64,000 nt of DNA from Ralstonia sp. NFACC01 (GTDB lineage: Bacteria > Pseudomonadota > Gammaproteobacteria > Burkholderiales > Burkholderiaceae), in assembly GCF_900115545.1 (NCBI RefSeq), contig NZ_FOWV01000001.1, positions 248,001-312,000 of the forward strand. The letters are read 5' to 3'. The position numbers were made by a program, and so were the translations under genes. The number at the start of each line of letters is the position of its first letter. Positions within the stretch are counted from its first letter, which is position 1. The notes below the pieces were generated by a model. That model did not search any database. It was not told where the DNA came from and worked only from the letters and a program-made list of their open reading frames with translations. This document shows positions 49,265 through 58,276 of this stretch, one piece after another.

Positions 49265-49804
49265 TTACTGCTGGGCCGGTTGGGCCGTGCCCGGCGCCGG
49301 GGCCGGAGCTGGAGCCGGGCTGTCCGGCGTCATCAGCGGCAGGCCGGCCGGGGCGCGCAGGGCGCCGGCTTGCGTCGGGGCCGGTGCGCCGGCAGCCATC
49401 TCGGCGGTCTGGCACTCGTCGGCCAGGCGGTGGCCTTCGTTGCGATCGAACAGCATGGCCTTGGACGGGATCACCACCAGGTCCATGCCGGTCTTCTGGT
49501 CGAAGTAACGGTCGGCGCCGGTGCGGGTCATCTGGCGCGGCAGCTGGTAGTTCTTGCCCTTCCAGTACATCGTGATGATCTGGTCGCGGGCCATGTCGCC
49601 CTTGAGATACAGCTCGTTGCCAAGCTCACACTTCCATTCGACGCCTTCCGGCTTGACGGCGGCAACAGGCGCGGCCTTCTTGGAGGCGCGCTTCTTGGCC
49701 GGAGCCTTCTTGGCAGCCGGCTTGGCCGGGGCCTGGGCGGTTGCATATTGCGATGCAGCCAGCGAAAGAACGCCAGCACAGGCGCCCACGATGAATTTGT
49801 TCAT
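49265..49804 (-). CDS. Periplasmic protein with MliC-like lysozyme-inhibitor domain
   Basis: 179-residue protein. A signal peptide ending YATAQA is followed by a Lys/Ala-rich linker (residues about 26-48, KKAPAKKRASKKA) and a domain from about 53 to 128. That domain fits the MliC/PliC pattern: WKCELGNELYLKG, YWKGKNYQLPRQM, SGA-like TGADRYFDQKTGMDLVVIPSKAMLF, and a second Cys in LADECQ that would pair with the first. The C-terminus is Ala/Pro-rich. MliC proteins block C-type lysozyme in the host or environment. Start 49804 is set by the signal peptide. Domain call by pattern only. Confidence 0.68.
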   Translation of the reverse strand: MNKFIVGACAGVLSLAASQYATAQAPAKPAAKKAPAKKRASKKAAPVAAVKPEGVEWKCELGNELYLKGDMARDQIITMYWKGKNYQLPRQMTRTGADRYFDQKTGMDLVVIPSKAMLFDRNEGHRLADECQTAEMAAGAPAPTQAGALRAPAGLPLMTPDSPAPAPAPAPGTAQPAQQ

Positions 49805-50062
49805 AGGGTTTCCTTCGGTAAGACAGAGTGGGGGAGGCGGCTGCCAGGCCACGGAATGCCACGGCATTTCGCACACCGGCCGGTATTTTGACCGATTTGC
49901 CCGCCGTGCCCAACGTTCTGTTACATGCTTGCCCGACATCTCCGCCAAACGGAGGTGTCGCGCTAGCATCAGCGTCGTTTTTCGGGGCGTTCCCGGGCAA
50001 CTTACCCCCGCAGTTTTGCCTTCCGTTCTCCTTGTTTGCGTTGGTGTGGATCTTGGCCCGGC

Positions 50063-50959
50063 TCAACTGCGATTCTGTGCGAACAGCGCGTCCAGCTTGG
50101 CCTCGTAGTCGTGGTAACCGATGCTGTCGTACAGTTCCATGCGCGTCTGCATGGTGTCCACCACATTTTGTTGCGTGCCATCGCGACGAATAGCGGCGTA
50201 AACGTTCTCTGCGGCCTTGTTCATCGCGCGGAATGCCGACAGCGGGTACAAAATCATCGACACGCTTGCGGAGGCCAGCTCATCGCGCGTGAAAAGCGGC
50301 GTCTGGCCAAATTCGGTGATGTTGGCCAGCACCGGTACCTTCACCGCGTCGACAAACCTGCGGTACATCGACAGTTCCGTCATCGCCTCGGGAAAGATCG
50401 CGTCGGCGCCGGCTTCCACGCAGGCCACGGCGCGTTCAAGGGCGCGGTCGAATCCCTCGACGGCCAGCGCATCGGTGCGGGCCATGACGACAAAGCTGGC
50501 GTCGGTGCGCGCGTCGACGGCAGCCTTGATGCGATCGACCATCTCGTCCTTCGAGACGATCTCTTTGTTGGGTCGATGGCCACAGCGCTTGGCGCCGACC
50601 TGGTCTTCGATATGCATGGCCGCAGCGCCAAACTTGATGAGCGACTTGGTTGTGCGCGCCACGTTGAAGGCGGAAGCGCCGAAACCCGTGTCGACGTCCA
50701 CCAGTAGCGGCACATCACACACATCGGTGATGCGGCGGACGTCGGTCAGAACGTCATCCAGGCCCGATATGCCGAGGTCAGGCAAGCCCAGCGAGCCCGC
50801 AGCCACACCGCCGCCCGACAGGTAGATCGCGCGATAGCCGGCGCGCTTGGCCAGCAGCGCGTGGTTGGCGTTGATGGTGCCGACGATCTGCAACGGCGAT
50901 TCTTCGACCAGCGCCTGGCGGAAGCGCGCACCTGCGCTGGTTTGGGTGTTTGCCGTCAT
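50063..50959 (-). CDS. prpB: Methylisocitrate lyase
   Basis: Cleaves 2-methylisocitrate to pyruvate and succinate in propionate catabolism. The 298-residue product has [19 protein letters not shown] near residue 45, the Mg-binding VDVDTGFG, and the catalytic loop [10 protein letters not shown]. It is longer than isocitrate-lyase-like phosphonomutases would suggest and matches PrpB closely. No prpC or prpD lies beside it; instead it follows a CitE-like lyase gene by 23 bases on the same strand. The start at 50959 is set by the conserved N-terminus; GGAGATTC precedes it. Confidence 0.93.
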   Translation of the reverse strand: MTANTQTSAGARFRQALVEESPLQIVGTINANHALLAKRAGYRAIYLSGGGVAAGSLGLPDLGISGLDDVLTDVRRITDVCDVPLLVDVDTGFGASAFNVARTTKSLIKFGAAAMHIEDQVGAKRCGHRPNKEIVSKDEMVDRIKAAVDARTDASFVVMARTDALAVEGFDRALERAVACVEAGADAIFPEAMTELSMYRRFVDAVKVPVLANITEFGQTPLFTRDELASASVSMILYPLSAFRAMNKAAENVYAAIRRDGTQQNVVDTMQTRMELYDSIGYHDYEAKLDALFAQNRS

Positions 50960-50982
50960 GGCGAATCTCCTCTTTATGCTCG

Positions 50983-51963
50983 TCACGCAAAGAAGCGCGC
51001 TACGGCGTCGGCTGGCATTTCCACGCCGGTGGTGTGCGCGCGTTGCAGCACGGCCCACCAATAGCGATAGCTTGCGCGGTCATGCAGCCGGCCTTCATGC
51101 TGGATCGGGCCCCACGCGGCATCCTGCGCAGCCGCAAGAATGGCGCTCGCGTGTGTCACTTCTTCGTGCGATGGGCGGAAGGCGGAAACGATTGGCGCGA
51201 TCTGATCCGGATGGATGCTCCACTTGCGCAGATAGCCGAACTCGTTGCGGGCACGGGCAGCATCGGCGCGGGCCCGCTCCGGGTGCTTGATGTCGGTGCT
51301 GACGTTGTGCGATGGCACCTTGCCGTGCGCGTGGCACGCGGCGGAAATATCGGTCAGCGCGCGGCGGATCAGCGGATGCTCGAACTGCTCGGGCGAGCCC
51401 ATCGCCGCGCCCGGAATCGCACCGTTGTGCGCCGAAACAAAATCCATCAGGCCGAAGCTCAGGCATTCCACCTGCACCAACGAAGCGATATCGAACACCT
51501 GCGCCAGCGCGCCATGCGTTTCGATCAGCACGTGGATCGGCAGGTGTCGCGCAATGCCCGCAGCCTTGGCGGCCTGGTTGATGCGATCGGTCACGCGCGC
51601 CACTTCCACCACGTCACGTACCTTGGGCACGGTCACGTAGGCGAGTCGGCGGCCGGCAAGGCCTACTAGGATGTCAACGTCCTGCGTCCACGCATCGTGG
51701 TTCGGATCGTGGATGCGCACGCCAACGCGGTTGAAGCGGTTGTCGTCACTGTTGATGAGTGCGGCGGCCAGTTCGGCGTGCGCACGTTCCTGGCCGACGG
51801 CAGCGCCGTCTTCGCAGTCAAACGTGATATCGAAAACGGGGCCAAGGGCTTGTTGCAGGGCGAGCGACTTGCGCATCAGTTTTTCTGCGCCCGCGTAGTG
51901 GTCGCAGACCGGCAATTGGGCCGGCAGGGCATCGTCCTGGAACAAAACCTCGGTGGGGTGCAC
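50983..51963 (-). CDS. HpcH/HpaI or CitE-like CoA-ester lyase, start uncertain
   Basis: Class II-like aldolase of the CitE family, cleaving a malyl- or citramalyl-type CoA ester. Conserved pieces are [19 protein letters not shown] near residue 45, [17 protein letters not shown], and [16 protein letters not shown], which bind Mg2+ and the CoA ester. No ATG precedes these in frame. The best conventional start is GTG 51963, giving about 326 residues, but there is no ribosome site; translation could begin further upstream up to about 52017. The mdh terminator lies only 60 bases upstream. It likely shares transcription with prpB. Confidence 0.82.
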   Translation of the reverse strand: MHPTEVLFQDDALPAQLPVCDHYAGAEKLMRKSLALQQALGPVFDITFDCEDGAAVGQERAHAELAAALINSDDNRFNRVGVRIHDPNHDAWTQDVDILVGLAGRRLAYVTVPKVRDVVEVARVTDRINQAAKAAGIARHLPIHVLIETHGALAQVFDIASLVQVECLSFGLMDFVSAHNGAIPGAAMGSPEQFEHPLIRRALTDISAACHAHGKVPSHNVSTDIKHPERARADAARARNEFGYLRKWSIHPDQIAPIVSAFRPSHEEVTHASAILAAAQDAAWGPIQHEGRLHDRASYRYWWAVLQRAHTTGVEMPADAVARFFA

Positions 51964-52022
51964 GGGTTGGTATCGGTTGGGCGGCGCGGGTAACGCCTGC
52001 GTTTTGTTCGAAATGCAGGTGT

Positions 52023-52060
52023 AAAAAAACCGGAGGGTTCGCTGCCGATCCGCTCCGGTT
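52023..52060 (-). terminator. Terminator of mdh
   Basis: On the minus strand AACCGGAG (52060-52053), a 17-base loop and CTCCGGTT (52035-52028) are followed by a run of T. It is 21 bases beyond the mdh stop and within 60 bases of the next gene. Confidence 0.88.
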
Positions 52061-52081
52061 TCTTCTTTTAGATCATGCGGA

Positions 52082-53068
52082 TCACAGCAGATGCTGCACG
52101 CCCGCACGCTCGCCTTCCAGCTCGTCGAGCGTGATCTTGATCTTGCCTTGGCTGTACTCGTCGATTTCCAGGCCTTCGACGATCTTGTACTTGCCATTCT
52201 CGGTGGTGACCGGGAAGCCGAACATCACGTCCTTCGGAATGCCGTACTCGCCGTTCGACGGGATGCCCATCGTGACAATCTTGCCGTTGGTGCCGAGTAC
52301 CCAGTCGCGCACGTGGTCGATGGCGGCGTTGGCAGCCGAAGCAGCCGACGACAGGCCACGGGCTTCGATGATCGCGGCGCCGCGCTTGCCAACGGTCGGC
52401 AGGAACACGTCGTTGTTCCACACCGGGTCGTTGATCATGTCCTTGACGCTCTTGCCGTCGATCGTGGCGTAGCGGTAGTCGGCGTACATCGTCGGGCTGT
52501 GGTTGCCCCACACGAACAGCTTCTCAATGCTCGACACCGGCTTGCCGGTCTTGGCGGCGATCTGCGACAGGGCGCGGTTGTGGTCCAGGCGCAGCATGGC
52601 GGTGAAGTTCTCGCGCGGCAGATCCGGCGCCGACTTCATGGCGATGTAGGCGTTCGTGTTGGCCGGGTTGCCGACCACCAGCACCTTGACGTTGCGCGAA
52701 GCCACGGCGTTCAGTGCCTTGCCTTGTGCCGTGAAGATCTGGGCATTGGCCGACAGCAGATCCGCACGTTCCATGCCCGGGCCACGGGGGCGGGCGCCCA
52801 CCAGCAGAGCCACATCGGCGTCCTTGAATGCGGTCATCGGGTCGGAATGCGCTTCCATGCCAGCCAGCAGCGGGAATGCGCAGTCTTCGATCTCCATCAT
52901 CACGCCCTTGAGCGCCTTTTGGGCCTTCTCATCGGGGATTTCCAGCAGTTGCAGGATGACGGGTTGATCCTTGCCCAGCATTTCGCCGGCGGCGATGCGG
53001 AACAGCAGGGCGTAACCGATCTGTCCAGCAGCGCCGGTCACTGCGACGCGCATGGGTGCTTTTGCCAT
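52082..53068 (-). CDS. mdh: Malate dehydrogenase
   Basis: NAD-dependent oxidation of malate to oxaloacetate in the TCA cycle. The 328-residue product is of the longer cytosolic type common in Burkholderiales. Rossmann motif [16 protein letters not shown] is at the start; substrate Arg residues appear in [15 protein letters not shown]; the catalytic His is in [11 protein letters not shown] near residue 187. ATG 53068 (MAKAPMRV) is preferred to an upstream in-frame start. The gene is divergent from a GntR regulator and has its own promoter and terminator. Confidence 0.96.
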   Translation of the reverse strand: MAKAPMRVAVTGAAGQIGYALLFRIAAGEMLGKDQPVILQLLEIPDEKAQKALKGVMMEIEDCAFPLLAGMEAHSDPMTAFKDADVALLVGARPRGPGMERADLLSANAQIFTAQGKALNAVASRNVKVLVVGNPANTNAYIAMKSAPDLPRENFTAMLRLDHNRALSQIAAKTGKPVSSIEKLFVWGNHSPTMYADYRYATIDGKSVKDMINDPVWNNDVFLPTVGKRGAAIIEARGLSSAASAANAAIDHVRDWVLGTNGKIVTMGIPSNGEYGIPKDVMFGFPVTTENGKYKIVEGLEIDEYSQGKIKITLDELEGERAGVQHLL

Positions 53069-53306
53069 GAGAACTCTCCAAACGGTAGTGAAAGCGGATC
53101 GCACTGCGCGCGGCGCGCATCCCGGCAGGATGTCGGTGCAGCCTCGCAGGCGTTGCCGGCAACGGTCGGCGCCTCGTGGGCGGTCGGCTCGGGAACGGCA
53201 AGAGCCTCGCAGTTTACTGCGTCCGCATGACGATGTGGAAACACACTTGCGATTGACCTTTGAGCCATCGTGGTGTGTGTGTGGGCCGTCGCCCGGAACA
53301 GGCGCG

Positions 53307-53336
53307 AGTGTAGGTCGGTGCCCGTGGGAAAGTCAA
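53307..53336 (-). promoter_or_regulatory. Candidate mdh promoter
   Basis: On the minus strand TTGACT (53336-53331), an 18-base spacer and TACACT (53312-53307) lie about 240 bases upstream of mdh. The GntR-type palindrome ends about ten bases upstream of the -35. Confidence 0.5.
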
Positions 53337-53345
53337 TGAATCTTC

Positions 53346-53369
53346 TGTCTTATATAAGACATAAGACAT
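53346..53369. promoter_or_regulatory. 16-bp palindrome plus half-site in the mdh/gntR gap
   Basis: TGTCTTATATAAGACA (53346-53361) is perfectly self-complementary, and an extra ATAAGACAT half-site follows (53361-53369). It lies in the 352-base divergent region between mdh and the GntR gene, near both. GntR-family operators have this form, so it is the probable site of the adjacent regulator. The rest of the gap (53069-53306, 53370-53420) shows nothing else I recognise. Confidence 0.75.
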
Positions 53370-53420
53370 TCTATAAACGGGCTGGACGCCCTTGTCGCTT
53401 TTGTGGTGAAATCGGCAGTT

Positions 53421-54230
53421 ATGTCGAGCACACCCAGCCCTCTATCCGCTGCGATGCCTCCTCCGGGCGGCGAAGGCGGCGCATCGCCCGCTTCTGCGGG
53501 AGGCGGGGGCGGCTCTCCCACCTTTAGCCCGCTGTATCAGCAGATCAAGACCCTGATCCTGCAAAGCTTGCAGGCCGGCGAATGGAAGCCGGGCGAGATG
53601 ATCCCGAGTGAGATGGAATTGGCCGCCCGCTACAAGGTCAGCCAAGGGACCGTGCGCAAGGCGATCGACGAGCTGGCGGCCGAAAACTTGGTCGCCCGGC
53701 GCCAGGGCAAAGGCACCTTCGTTACCACGCACTACGAAGAAGGGGTGCAATTCCGTTTCTTGCGTCTGATGCCGGAGCAGGGTGAGCAGCACTATCCGAG
53801 CAGTCGCGTGCTGGAGTGCAAGCGTATGCGCGCCCCGGCCGAGATCGCACGCCTGCTCGAACTCAAGGCTGGCGACAGCGTCGTGCAGATCCGCCGCATC
53901 CTGTTTTTTTCGGGCGAACCGACCGTGCTGGAAGAAATCTGGCTGCCGGGGGCGAGTTTCAAAGGGCTGACGGCTGAAAAGCTGACCGAGTGGAAGGGCC
54001 CGATGTACGCGTTTTTCGAGGCGGAATTCGGTGTCCGCATGTTGCGTGCTACCGAGCGCCTCCGTGCGGTAGCGGCTGACGCGACCACGGCTGAGCTGCT
54101 ATCAGTTGCAGTTGAATCGCCGCTGCTCTCGGTGGAACGTGTGTCGCACACGTTCGGCGACAAACCGGTGGAGATACGTCGTGGCCTGTACGTCACGACG
54201 CGGCACTACTACCAGAACGAATTAAATTGA
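53421..54230 (+). CDS. GntR/HutC-family transcriptional regulator
   Basis: 269-residue regulator. The first 35 residues are Pro/Gly/Ala-rich and unconserved. The winged HTH spans about 38-105 (PLYQQIKTLILQSLQAGEW, then SQGTVRKAIDELAAENLVAR). The UTRA-type effector domain follows to the end. Position between mdh and sdhCDAB suggests control of TCA-cycle genes in response to an organic acid, and a 16-bp palindrome upstream suggests autoregulation. A later ATG (residue 12) is an alternative start. Confidence 0.92.
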   Translation: MSSTPSPLSAAMPPPGGEGGASPASAGGGGGSPTFSPLYQQIKTLILQSLQAGEWKPGEMIPSEMELAARYKVSQGTVRKAIDELAAENLVARRQGKGTFVTTHYEEGVQFRFLRLMPEQGEQHYPSSRVLECKRMRAPAEIARLLELKAGDSVVQIRRILFFSGEPTVLEEIWLPGASFKGLTAEKLTEWKGPMYAFFEAEFGVRMLRATERLRAVAADATTAELLSVAVESPLLSVERVSHTFGDKPVEIRRGLYVTTRHYYQNELN

Positions 54231-54243
54231 CGACGCGTTGCCG

Positions 54244-54280
54244 GGCCCGATTCGTGCGGGCCGCTGCCACTTCGGTGGCA
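54244..54280 (+). terminator. Paired hairpins after the GntR gene
   Basis: GGCCCG (54244-54249) pairs with CGGGCC (54257-54262). A second stem, TGCCAC-TTCG-GTGGCA, spans 54265-54280. Neither has a T-tract; factor-dependent termination or RNA protection is possible. Confidence 0.5.
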
Positions 54281-54440
54281 TCGCGGTTTGTGCGTCGCGC
54301 AACAGCGTATTGCGCGTCATGAAGGCAGTGTAGAGAGGACAATCGGCCCCCGTATCACGCCACTGGCAGGCGAGGGCAGGAAGCACAAAAGTGGAGCGCG
54401 TCGCATGGAATTAATGGTGCGCTGCGCAACAAAAGCGCGC

Positions 54441-54446
54441 TAGAAT
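54441..54446 (+). promoter_or_regulatory. Candidate -10 of the sdh operon
   Basis: TAGAAT lies 57 bases before sdhC in a 272-base gap. No convincing -35 is visible at the right spacing, so an activator may be needed. Confidence 0.35.
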
Positions 54447-54502
54447 CTCGCGGATTTGTGCAAAGCTGTTTTGTTTGTTGATTAGCCAATTGGGGTCTGA
54501 CC

Positions 54503-54913
54503 ATGGCAGAAGCCATCAAGAAAGCCAGGCCGGTATACAGGAACATCGGTTTGGGCGATATCGCCCGTTACCGCTTGCCCTGGGCCGGTAAGGTGTCCAT
54601 CTTGCACCGTGCCAGCGGTGCGCTGATGTTCCTTCTTCTTCCGTTCGTGCTGTACTTGTTCGAGCAAAGTCTCACGTCGGAAATCAGTTTCGCCAAGTTC
54701 TCGGCGCTTCTGTCCAACGGCTTTGCCAAGGTTGTTGTCCTTGCCCTCATCTGGGCATACCTGCACCACTTCTGCGCAGGTGTCCGTTACCTGATCCTCG
54801 ATCTGCATATCGGCATCGACAAGGCTTCGGCCTCCAAGTCGGCTGTGAGCGTGCTGATCGTCAGCCTGCTGCTGACCGTCGTGTTCGGCGCCAAGCTGTT
54901 CGGCCTGTTCTGA
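54503..54913 (+). CDS. sdhC: Succinate dehydrogenase cytochrome b556 subunit
   Basis: Membrane anchor of complex II, 136 residues with three transmembrane helices. The quinone/heme motif RYRLPWAGKVSILHRASGA near residue 25 and the heme-ligand segment AYLHHFCAGVRYL are conserved. It starts the sdhCDAB operon, and sdhD follows ten bases later. Identification secure. Confidence 0.95.
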   Translation: MAEAIKKARPVYRNIGLGDIARYRLPWAGKVSILHRASGALMFLLLPFVLYLFEQSLTSEISFAKFSALLSNGFAKVVVLALIWAYLHHFCAGVRYLILDLHIGIDKASASKSAVSVLIVSLLLTVVFGAKLFGLF

Positions 54914-54923
54914 GGAATCCGCA

Positions 54924-55289
54924 ATGGCACAAAACAATATCGGTCCCAAGCGCCTCGTTGTCGGCGCGCACTACGGCCTGAAGGACTTCCTCGCGCAGCG
55001 CGTCACCGCCGTGATCATGGCGGTCTATACCGTCGTGCTGCTGGCTGCGTTCCTGCTCTCCAAAGACACGTCTTACCAAAGCTGGGCGGGGCTGTTCTCC
55101 AACCAGTGGATGAAGATGCTGACGTTCCTGGCGTTCGTGTCGCTCACGTATCACGCCTGGATCGGTGTCCGTGACATCTGGATGGACTACGTGAAGCCCG
55201 TGGCAGTGCGTTTGACGCTGCAAGTGTTGACGATTCTGTGGCTCGTCGGTTGTGCGGGCTACGCAGCTCAGATTCTCTGGAGGGTTTAA
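54924..55289 (+). CDS. sdhD: Succinate dehydrogenase hydrophobic anchor subunit
   Basis: Second membrane anchor of complex II, 121 residues with three helices. It begins with a short polar region (RLVVGAHYGLKDFLAQRVTA) and has the SLTYHAWIGVRDIWMDYVKP segment containing the heme/quinone His and Asp-Tyr pair. Gap to sdhA is three bases. GAGGAAT precedes the start. Confidence 0.95.
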   Translation: MAQNNIGPKRLVVGAHYGLKDFLAQRVTAVIMAVYTVVLLAAFLLSKDTSYQSWAGLFSNQWMKMLTFLAFVSLTYHAWIGVRDIWMDYVKPVAVRLTLQVLTILWLVGCAGYAAQILWRV

Positions 55290-55292
55290 GAC

Positions 55293-57071
55293 ATGGTCGC
55301 AGTCAAGACTGGGCTGCCGCGCCGCAAATTCGACGTCGTGATCGTCGGTGCGGGCGGTTCGGGCATGCGCGCATCGCTGCAGCTGGCAGAGGCCGGCCTC
55401 TCCGTGGCCGTGCTGTCCAAGGTTTTCCCCACCCGCTCGCACACCGTTGCGGCGCAGGGTGGTATCGGCGCTTCGCTGGGTAACATGAGCGAAGACAACT
55501 GGCACTATCACTTCTACGACACCGTCAAGGGCTCCGACTGGCTCGGCGACCAGGACGCGATCGAGTTCATGTGCCGCCAGGCGCCGAACGTGGTCTATGA
55601 GCTGGAACACTTCGGCATGCCGTTCGACCGCAACGCCGACGGCACCATCTATCAGCGTCCGTTCGGCGGTCACACGTCGAATTACGGTGAGAAGCCCGTG
55701 CAGCGTGCCTGCGCCGCGGCTGACCGTACTGGCCACGCGCTGCTGCACACGCTGTACCAGCGTAACGTCAAGGCCAAGACCCACTTCTTCGTCGAATGGA
55801 TGGCGCTGGATCTGATCCGCGACCAGGACGGCGACGTGCTGGGCGTGACCGCGCTGGAAATGGAAACCGGCGAGGTCTACATCCTCGAAGCGAAGACGAC
55901 GCTGTTCGCCACGGGCGGTGCAGGCCGGATCTACGCAGCCTCGACCAACGCCTTCATCAACACCGGTGACGGCCTGGGCATGGCAGCGCGCGCAGGCGTC
56001 CCGCTGGAAGACATGGAGTTCTGGCAGTTCCACCCGACCGGCGTGGCCGGCGCGGGCGTGCTGATCACGGAAGGCGTGCGTGGCGAGGGCGGCATCCTGC
56101 GTAACAAGGATGGCGAGCGCTTCATGGAGCGCTATGCCCCGACGCTGAAGGATCTGGCGCCGCGTGACTTCGTGTCGCGCTCGATGGATCAGGAGATCAA
56201 GGAAGGCCGCGGCTGCGGCCCGAACGGCGACTACGTGCTGCTCGACCTGACCCACGTCGGTGCCGAGACCATCATGAAGCGCCTGCCGTCGATCCGCGAG
56301 ATCGGCCTGAAGTTCGCCAACGTCGACGCCATCAAGGAACCGATCCCGGTGGTGCCGACCATCCACTACCAGATGGGTGGCATTCCGACGAACTATCACG
56401 GCCAGGTCGTGGTGCCGAAGAACGGCAACCCGAACGAGGTCATCAACGGCTTCTACGCGATTGGCGAATGCTCGTGCGTGTCGGTGCACGGCGCCAACCG
56501 CCTGGGCACGAACTCGCTGCTCGACCTGGTGGTGTTCGGCCGGTCGGCGGGCAACCACATCATTGCGCAGAACCTGAAGAACCGCGAGCACAAGCCGCTG
56601 CCGGCCGATGCAGCGGACCGCGCACTGTCGCGCCTGGCCAAGCTCGATTCGTCCAGCTCGGGCGAGTACGCGCAGGACGTCGCCAACGACATCCGCCGCA
56701 ACATGCAGTCGCACGCCGGCGTGTTCCGCACGCAAAAGCTGATGGATGAAGGCGTCGAGCGCATCCTGGAAGTGGCCGAGCGCGCTGGCAGCATCCACCT
56801 GAAGGACAAGTCCAAGGTGTTCAACACCGCGCGCGTCGAAGCGCTGGAAGTGGCCAACCTGGTGGAAGTGGCAAAGGCGACGATGGTGTCGGCCGCCGCC
56901 CGCAAGGAATCGCGCGGTGCCCACGCACACAGCGACTTCCCGAACCGCGACGACGAAAACTGGATGAAGCACTCGCTGTGGTACAGCGAAGGCAACCGCC
57001 TCGACTACAAGCCCGTGCAGTTGAAGCCGCTGTCGGTGGAATCGGTGCCGCCCAAGGCGCGTACGTTCTAA
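55293..57071 (+). CDS. sdhA: Succinate dehydrogenase flavoprotein subunit
   Basis: Catalytic subunit oxidising succinate to fumarate, 592 residues. FAD-binding VIVGAGGSGMRASL is at the N-terminus and covalent-flavin His in SHTVAAQGGIGA near residue 50. Substrate-binding segments are HPTGVAGAGVLITEGVRGEGG and GECSCVSVHGANRLG. Length normal. Cotranscribed with sdhC, sdhD and sdhB. Confidence 0.97.
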   Translation: MVAVKTGLPRRKFDVVIVGAGGSGMRASLQLAEAGLSVAVLSKVFPTRSHTVAAQGGIGASLGNMSEDNWHYHFYDTVKGSDWLGDQDAIEFMCRQAPNVVYELEHFGMPFDRNADGTIYQRPFGGHTSNYGEKPVQRACAAADRTGHALLHTLYQRNVKAKTHFFVEWMALDLIRDQDGDVLGVTALEMETGEVYILEAKTTLFATGGAGRIYAASTNAFINTGDGLGMAARAGVPLEDMEFWQFHPTGVAGAGVLITEGVRGEGGILRNKDGERFMERYAPTLKDLAPRDFVSRSMDQEIKEGRGCGPNGDYVLLDLTHVGAETIMKRLPSIREIGLKFANVDAIKEPIPVVPTIHYQMGGIPTNYHGQVVVPKNGNPNEVINGFYAIGECSCVSVHGANRLGTNSLLDLVVFGRSAGNHIIAQNLKNREHKPLPADAADRALSRLAKLDSSSSGEYAQDVANDIRRNMQSHAGVFRTQKLMDEGVERILEVAERAGSIHLKDKSKVFNTARVEALEVANLVEVAKATMVSAAARKESRGAHAHSDFPNRDDENWMKHSLWYSEGNRLDYKPVQLKPLSVESVPPKARTF

Positions 57072-57093
57072 CGGATAAGAAGGGCCCACAAAA

Positions 57094-57795
57094 ATGAAGC
57101 GTATTTTTGAAGTCTATCGCTACGATCCGGACAAGGACGCAGCGCCCCGCATGCAGACCTACGAGGTTGAGCTCGACGGTCACGAGCGCATGCTGCTCGA
57201 CGCGCTGGTCAAGCTGAAGAAGCTCGACGAGTCGATCGCGTTCCGTCGCTCGTGCCGTGAAGGCGTGTGCGGCTCCGACGCCATGAACATCAACGGCAAG
57301 AATGGTCTGGCCTGCCTGACCAACATGCGCGAGCTGCCCGAGAAGATCGTGCTGCGCCCGCTGCCGGGGCTGCCCGTGGTGCGCGACCTGATCGTCGACA
57401 TGACGCAGTTCTTCAACCAGTACCACTCGATCAAGCCGTACCTGATCAACGACGAGCTGCCGCCCGAGAAGGAGCGCCTGCAATCGCCGGAAGAGCGCGA
57501 AGAGCTCGACGGCCTGTACGAGTGCATTCTGTGCGCGAGCTGCTCGACGTCGTGCCCGTCGTTCTGGTGGAATCCGGACAAGTTCGTCGGCCCGGCCGGT
57601 CTGCTGCAGGCGTATCGTTTCATCGCCGACAGCCGCGACCAGGCTACCAGCGAGCGTCTGGACAATCTGGAAGATCCGTATCGCCTGTTCCGCTGCCACA
57701 CCATCATGAACTGCGTCGATGTGTGCCCGAAGGGTCTCAACCCGACCAAGGCCATCGGCAAGATCAAGGAATTGATGGTGCGGCGCGCGGTGTAA
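57094..57795 (+). CDS. sdhB: Succinate dehydrogenase iron-sulfur subunit
   Basis: Electron-transfer subunit with three clusters, 233 residues. The [2Fe-2S] ligands are in [12 protein letters not shown] and the following Cys. The [4Fe-4S] and [3Fe-4S] ligands are in [13 protein letters not shown] and [14 protein letters not shown]. Length normal. A strong stem-loop follows 27 bases beyond the stop, before sdhE. Confidence 0.97.
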   Translation: MKRIFEVYRYDPDKDAAPRMQTYEVELDGHERMLLDALVKLKKLDESIAFRRSCREGVCGSDAMNINGKNGLACLTNMRELPEKIVLRPLPGLPVVRDLIVDMTQFFNQYHSIKPYLINDELPPEKERLQSPEEREELDGLYECILCASCSTSCPSFWWNPDKFVGPAGLLQAYRFIADSRDQATSERLDNLEDPYRLFRCHTIMNCVDVCPKGLNPTKAIGKIKELMVRRAV

Positions 57796-57822
57796 GCCGC
57801 GAGTCAGCGCACTTTGGCATTG

Positions 57823-57858
57823 TGTGTCGCCGGAGCGGTTTCTCCGGCGACACATTTT
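57823..57858 (+). terminator. 13-bp stem-loop between sdhB and sdhE
   Basis: TGTGTCGCCGGAG (57823-57835), loop CGGTTT and CTCCGGCGACACA (57842-57854) are followed by TTTT. The stem is perfect and ends only eight bases before the sdhE start codon's neighbourhood, so it likely attenuates or separates sdhE from sdhCDAB. Confidence 0.75.
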
Positions 57859-57866
57859 CAGGAAGT

Positions 57867-58154
57867 ATGGTTGCTGTGAACACTCCAACGTTCTCCCATC
57901 AGTCCGATCCGCACAAGCGTGCCCGTTTGCGCTGGCGTGCCCGACGCGGCCTGCTTGAGAACGACATCATCGTCGAGCGCTTTTTCAACCGCTACGAGAC
58001 GGAGCTGTCGGATGACGACGTTGCCGCACTCTCGCAGTTGTTCGAGCTACCCGACAACGACCTGATGGATCTCCTGCTTGCGCGCAAGGAGCCGGAGGGC
58101 GAACTCGACGTGCCTCATATCCAGCACGTCCTGACCTTGCTGCGCTCGGTCTGA
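57867..58154 (+). CDS. sdhE: FAD assembly factor SdhE
   Basis: Small chaperone that promotes covalent flavinylation of SdhA, 95 residues. The signature RGLLENDIIVERFF contains the RGxxE motif at about residues 29-33. Start ATG 57867 has CAGGAAG upstream. Family members are 80-95 residues, so the N-terminal extension is modest. It lies between sdhB and gltA, the normal place in this order. Confidence 0.92.
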   Translation: MVAVNTPTFSHQSDPHKRARLRWRARRGLLENDIIVERFFNRYETELSDDDVAALSQLFELPDNDLMDLLLARKEPEGELDVPHIQHVLTLLRSV

Positions 58155-58276
58155 ACCGGCGCTCGAGAGGTTGCCGCAAGACGAATCGTTCCAGCCGCCC
58201 CCGGCCGGCGCCCCTCGATCCGTCTGGCGGGAGTCTCCCGACTTCATTTTTATAAACAGCAGAGAAGGAAACCGAC

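Noticed and set aside
48939-49508. 189-residue frame on the plus strand opposite the MliC-like gene
   Set aside because: Overlaps two better supported minus-strand genes and shows no ribosome site or recognisable domain.
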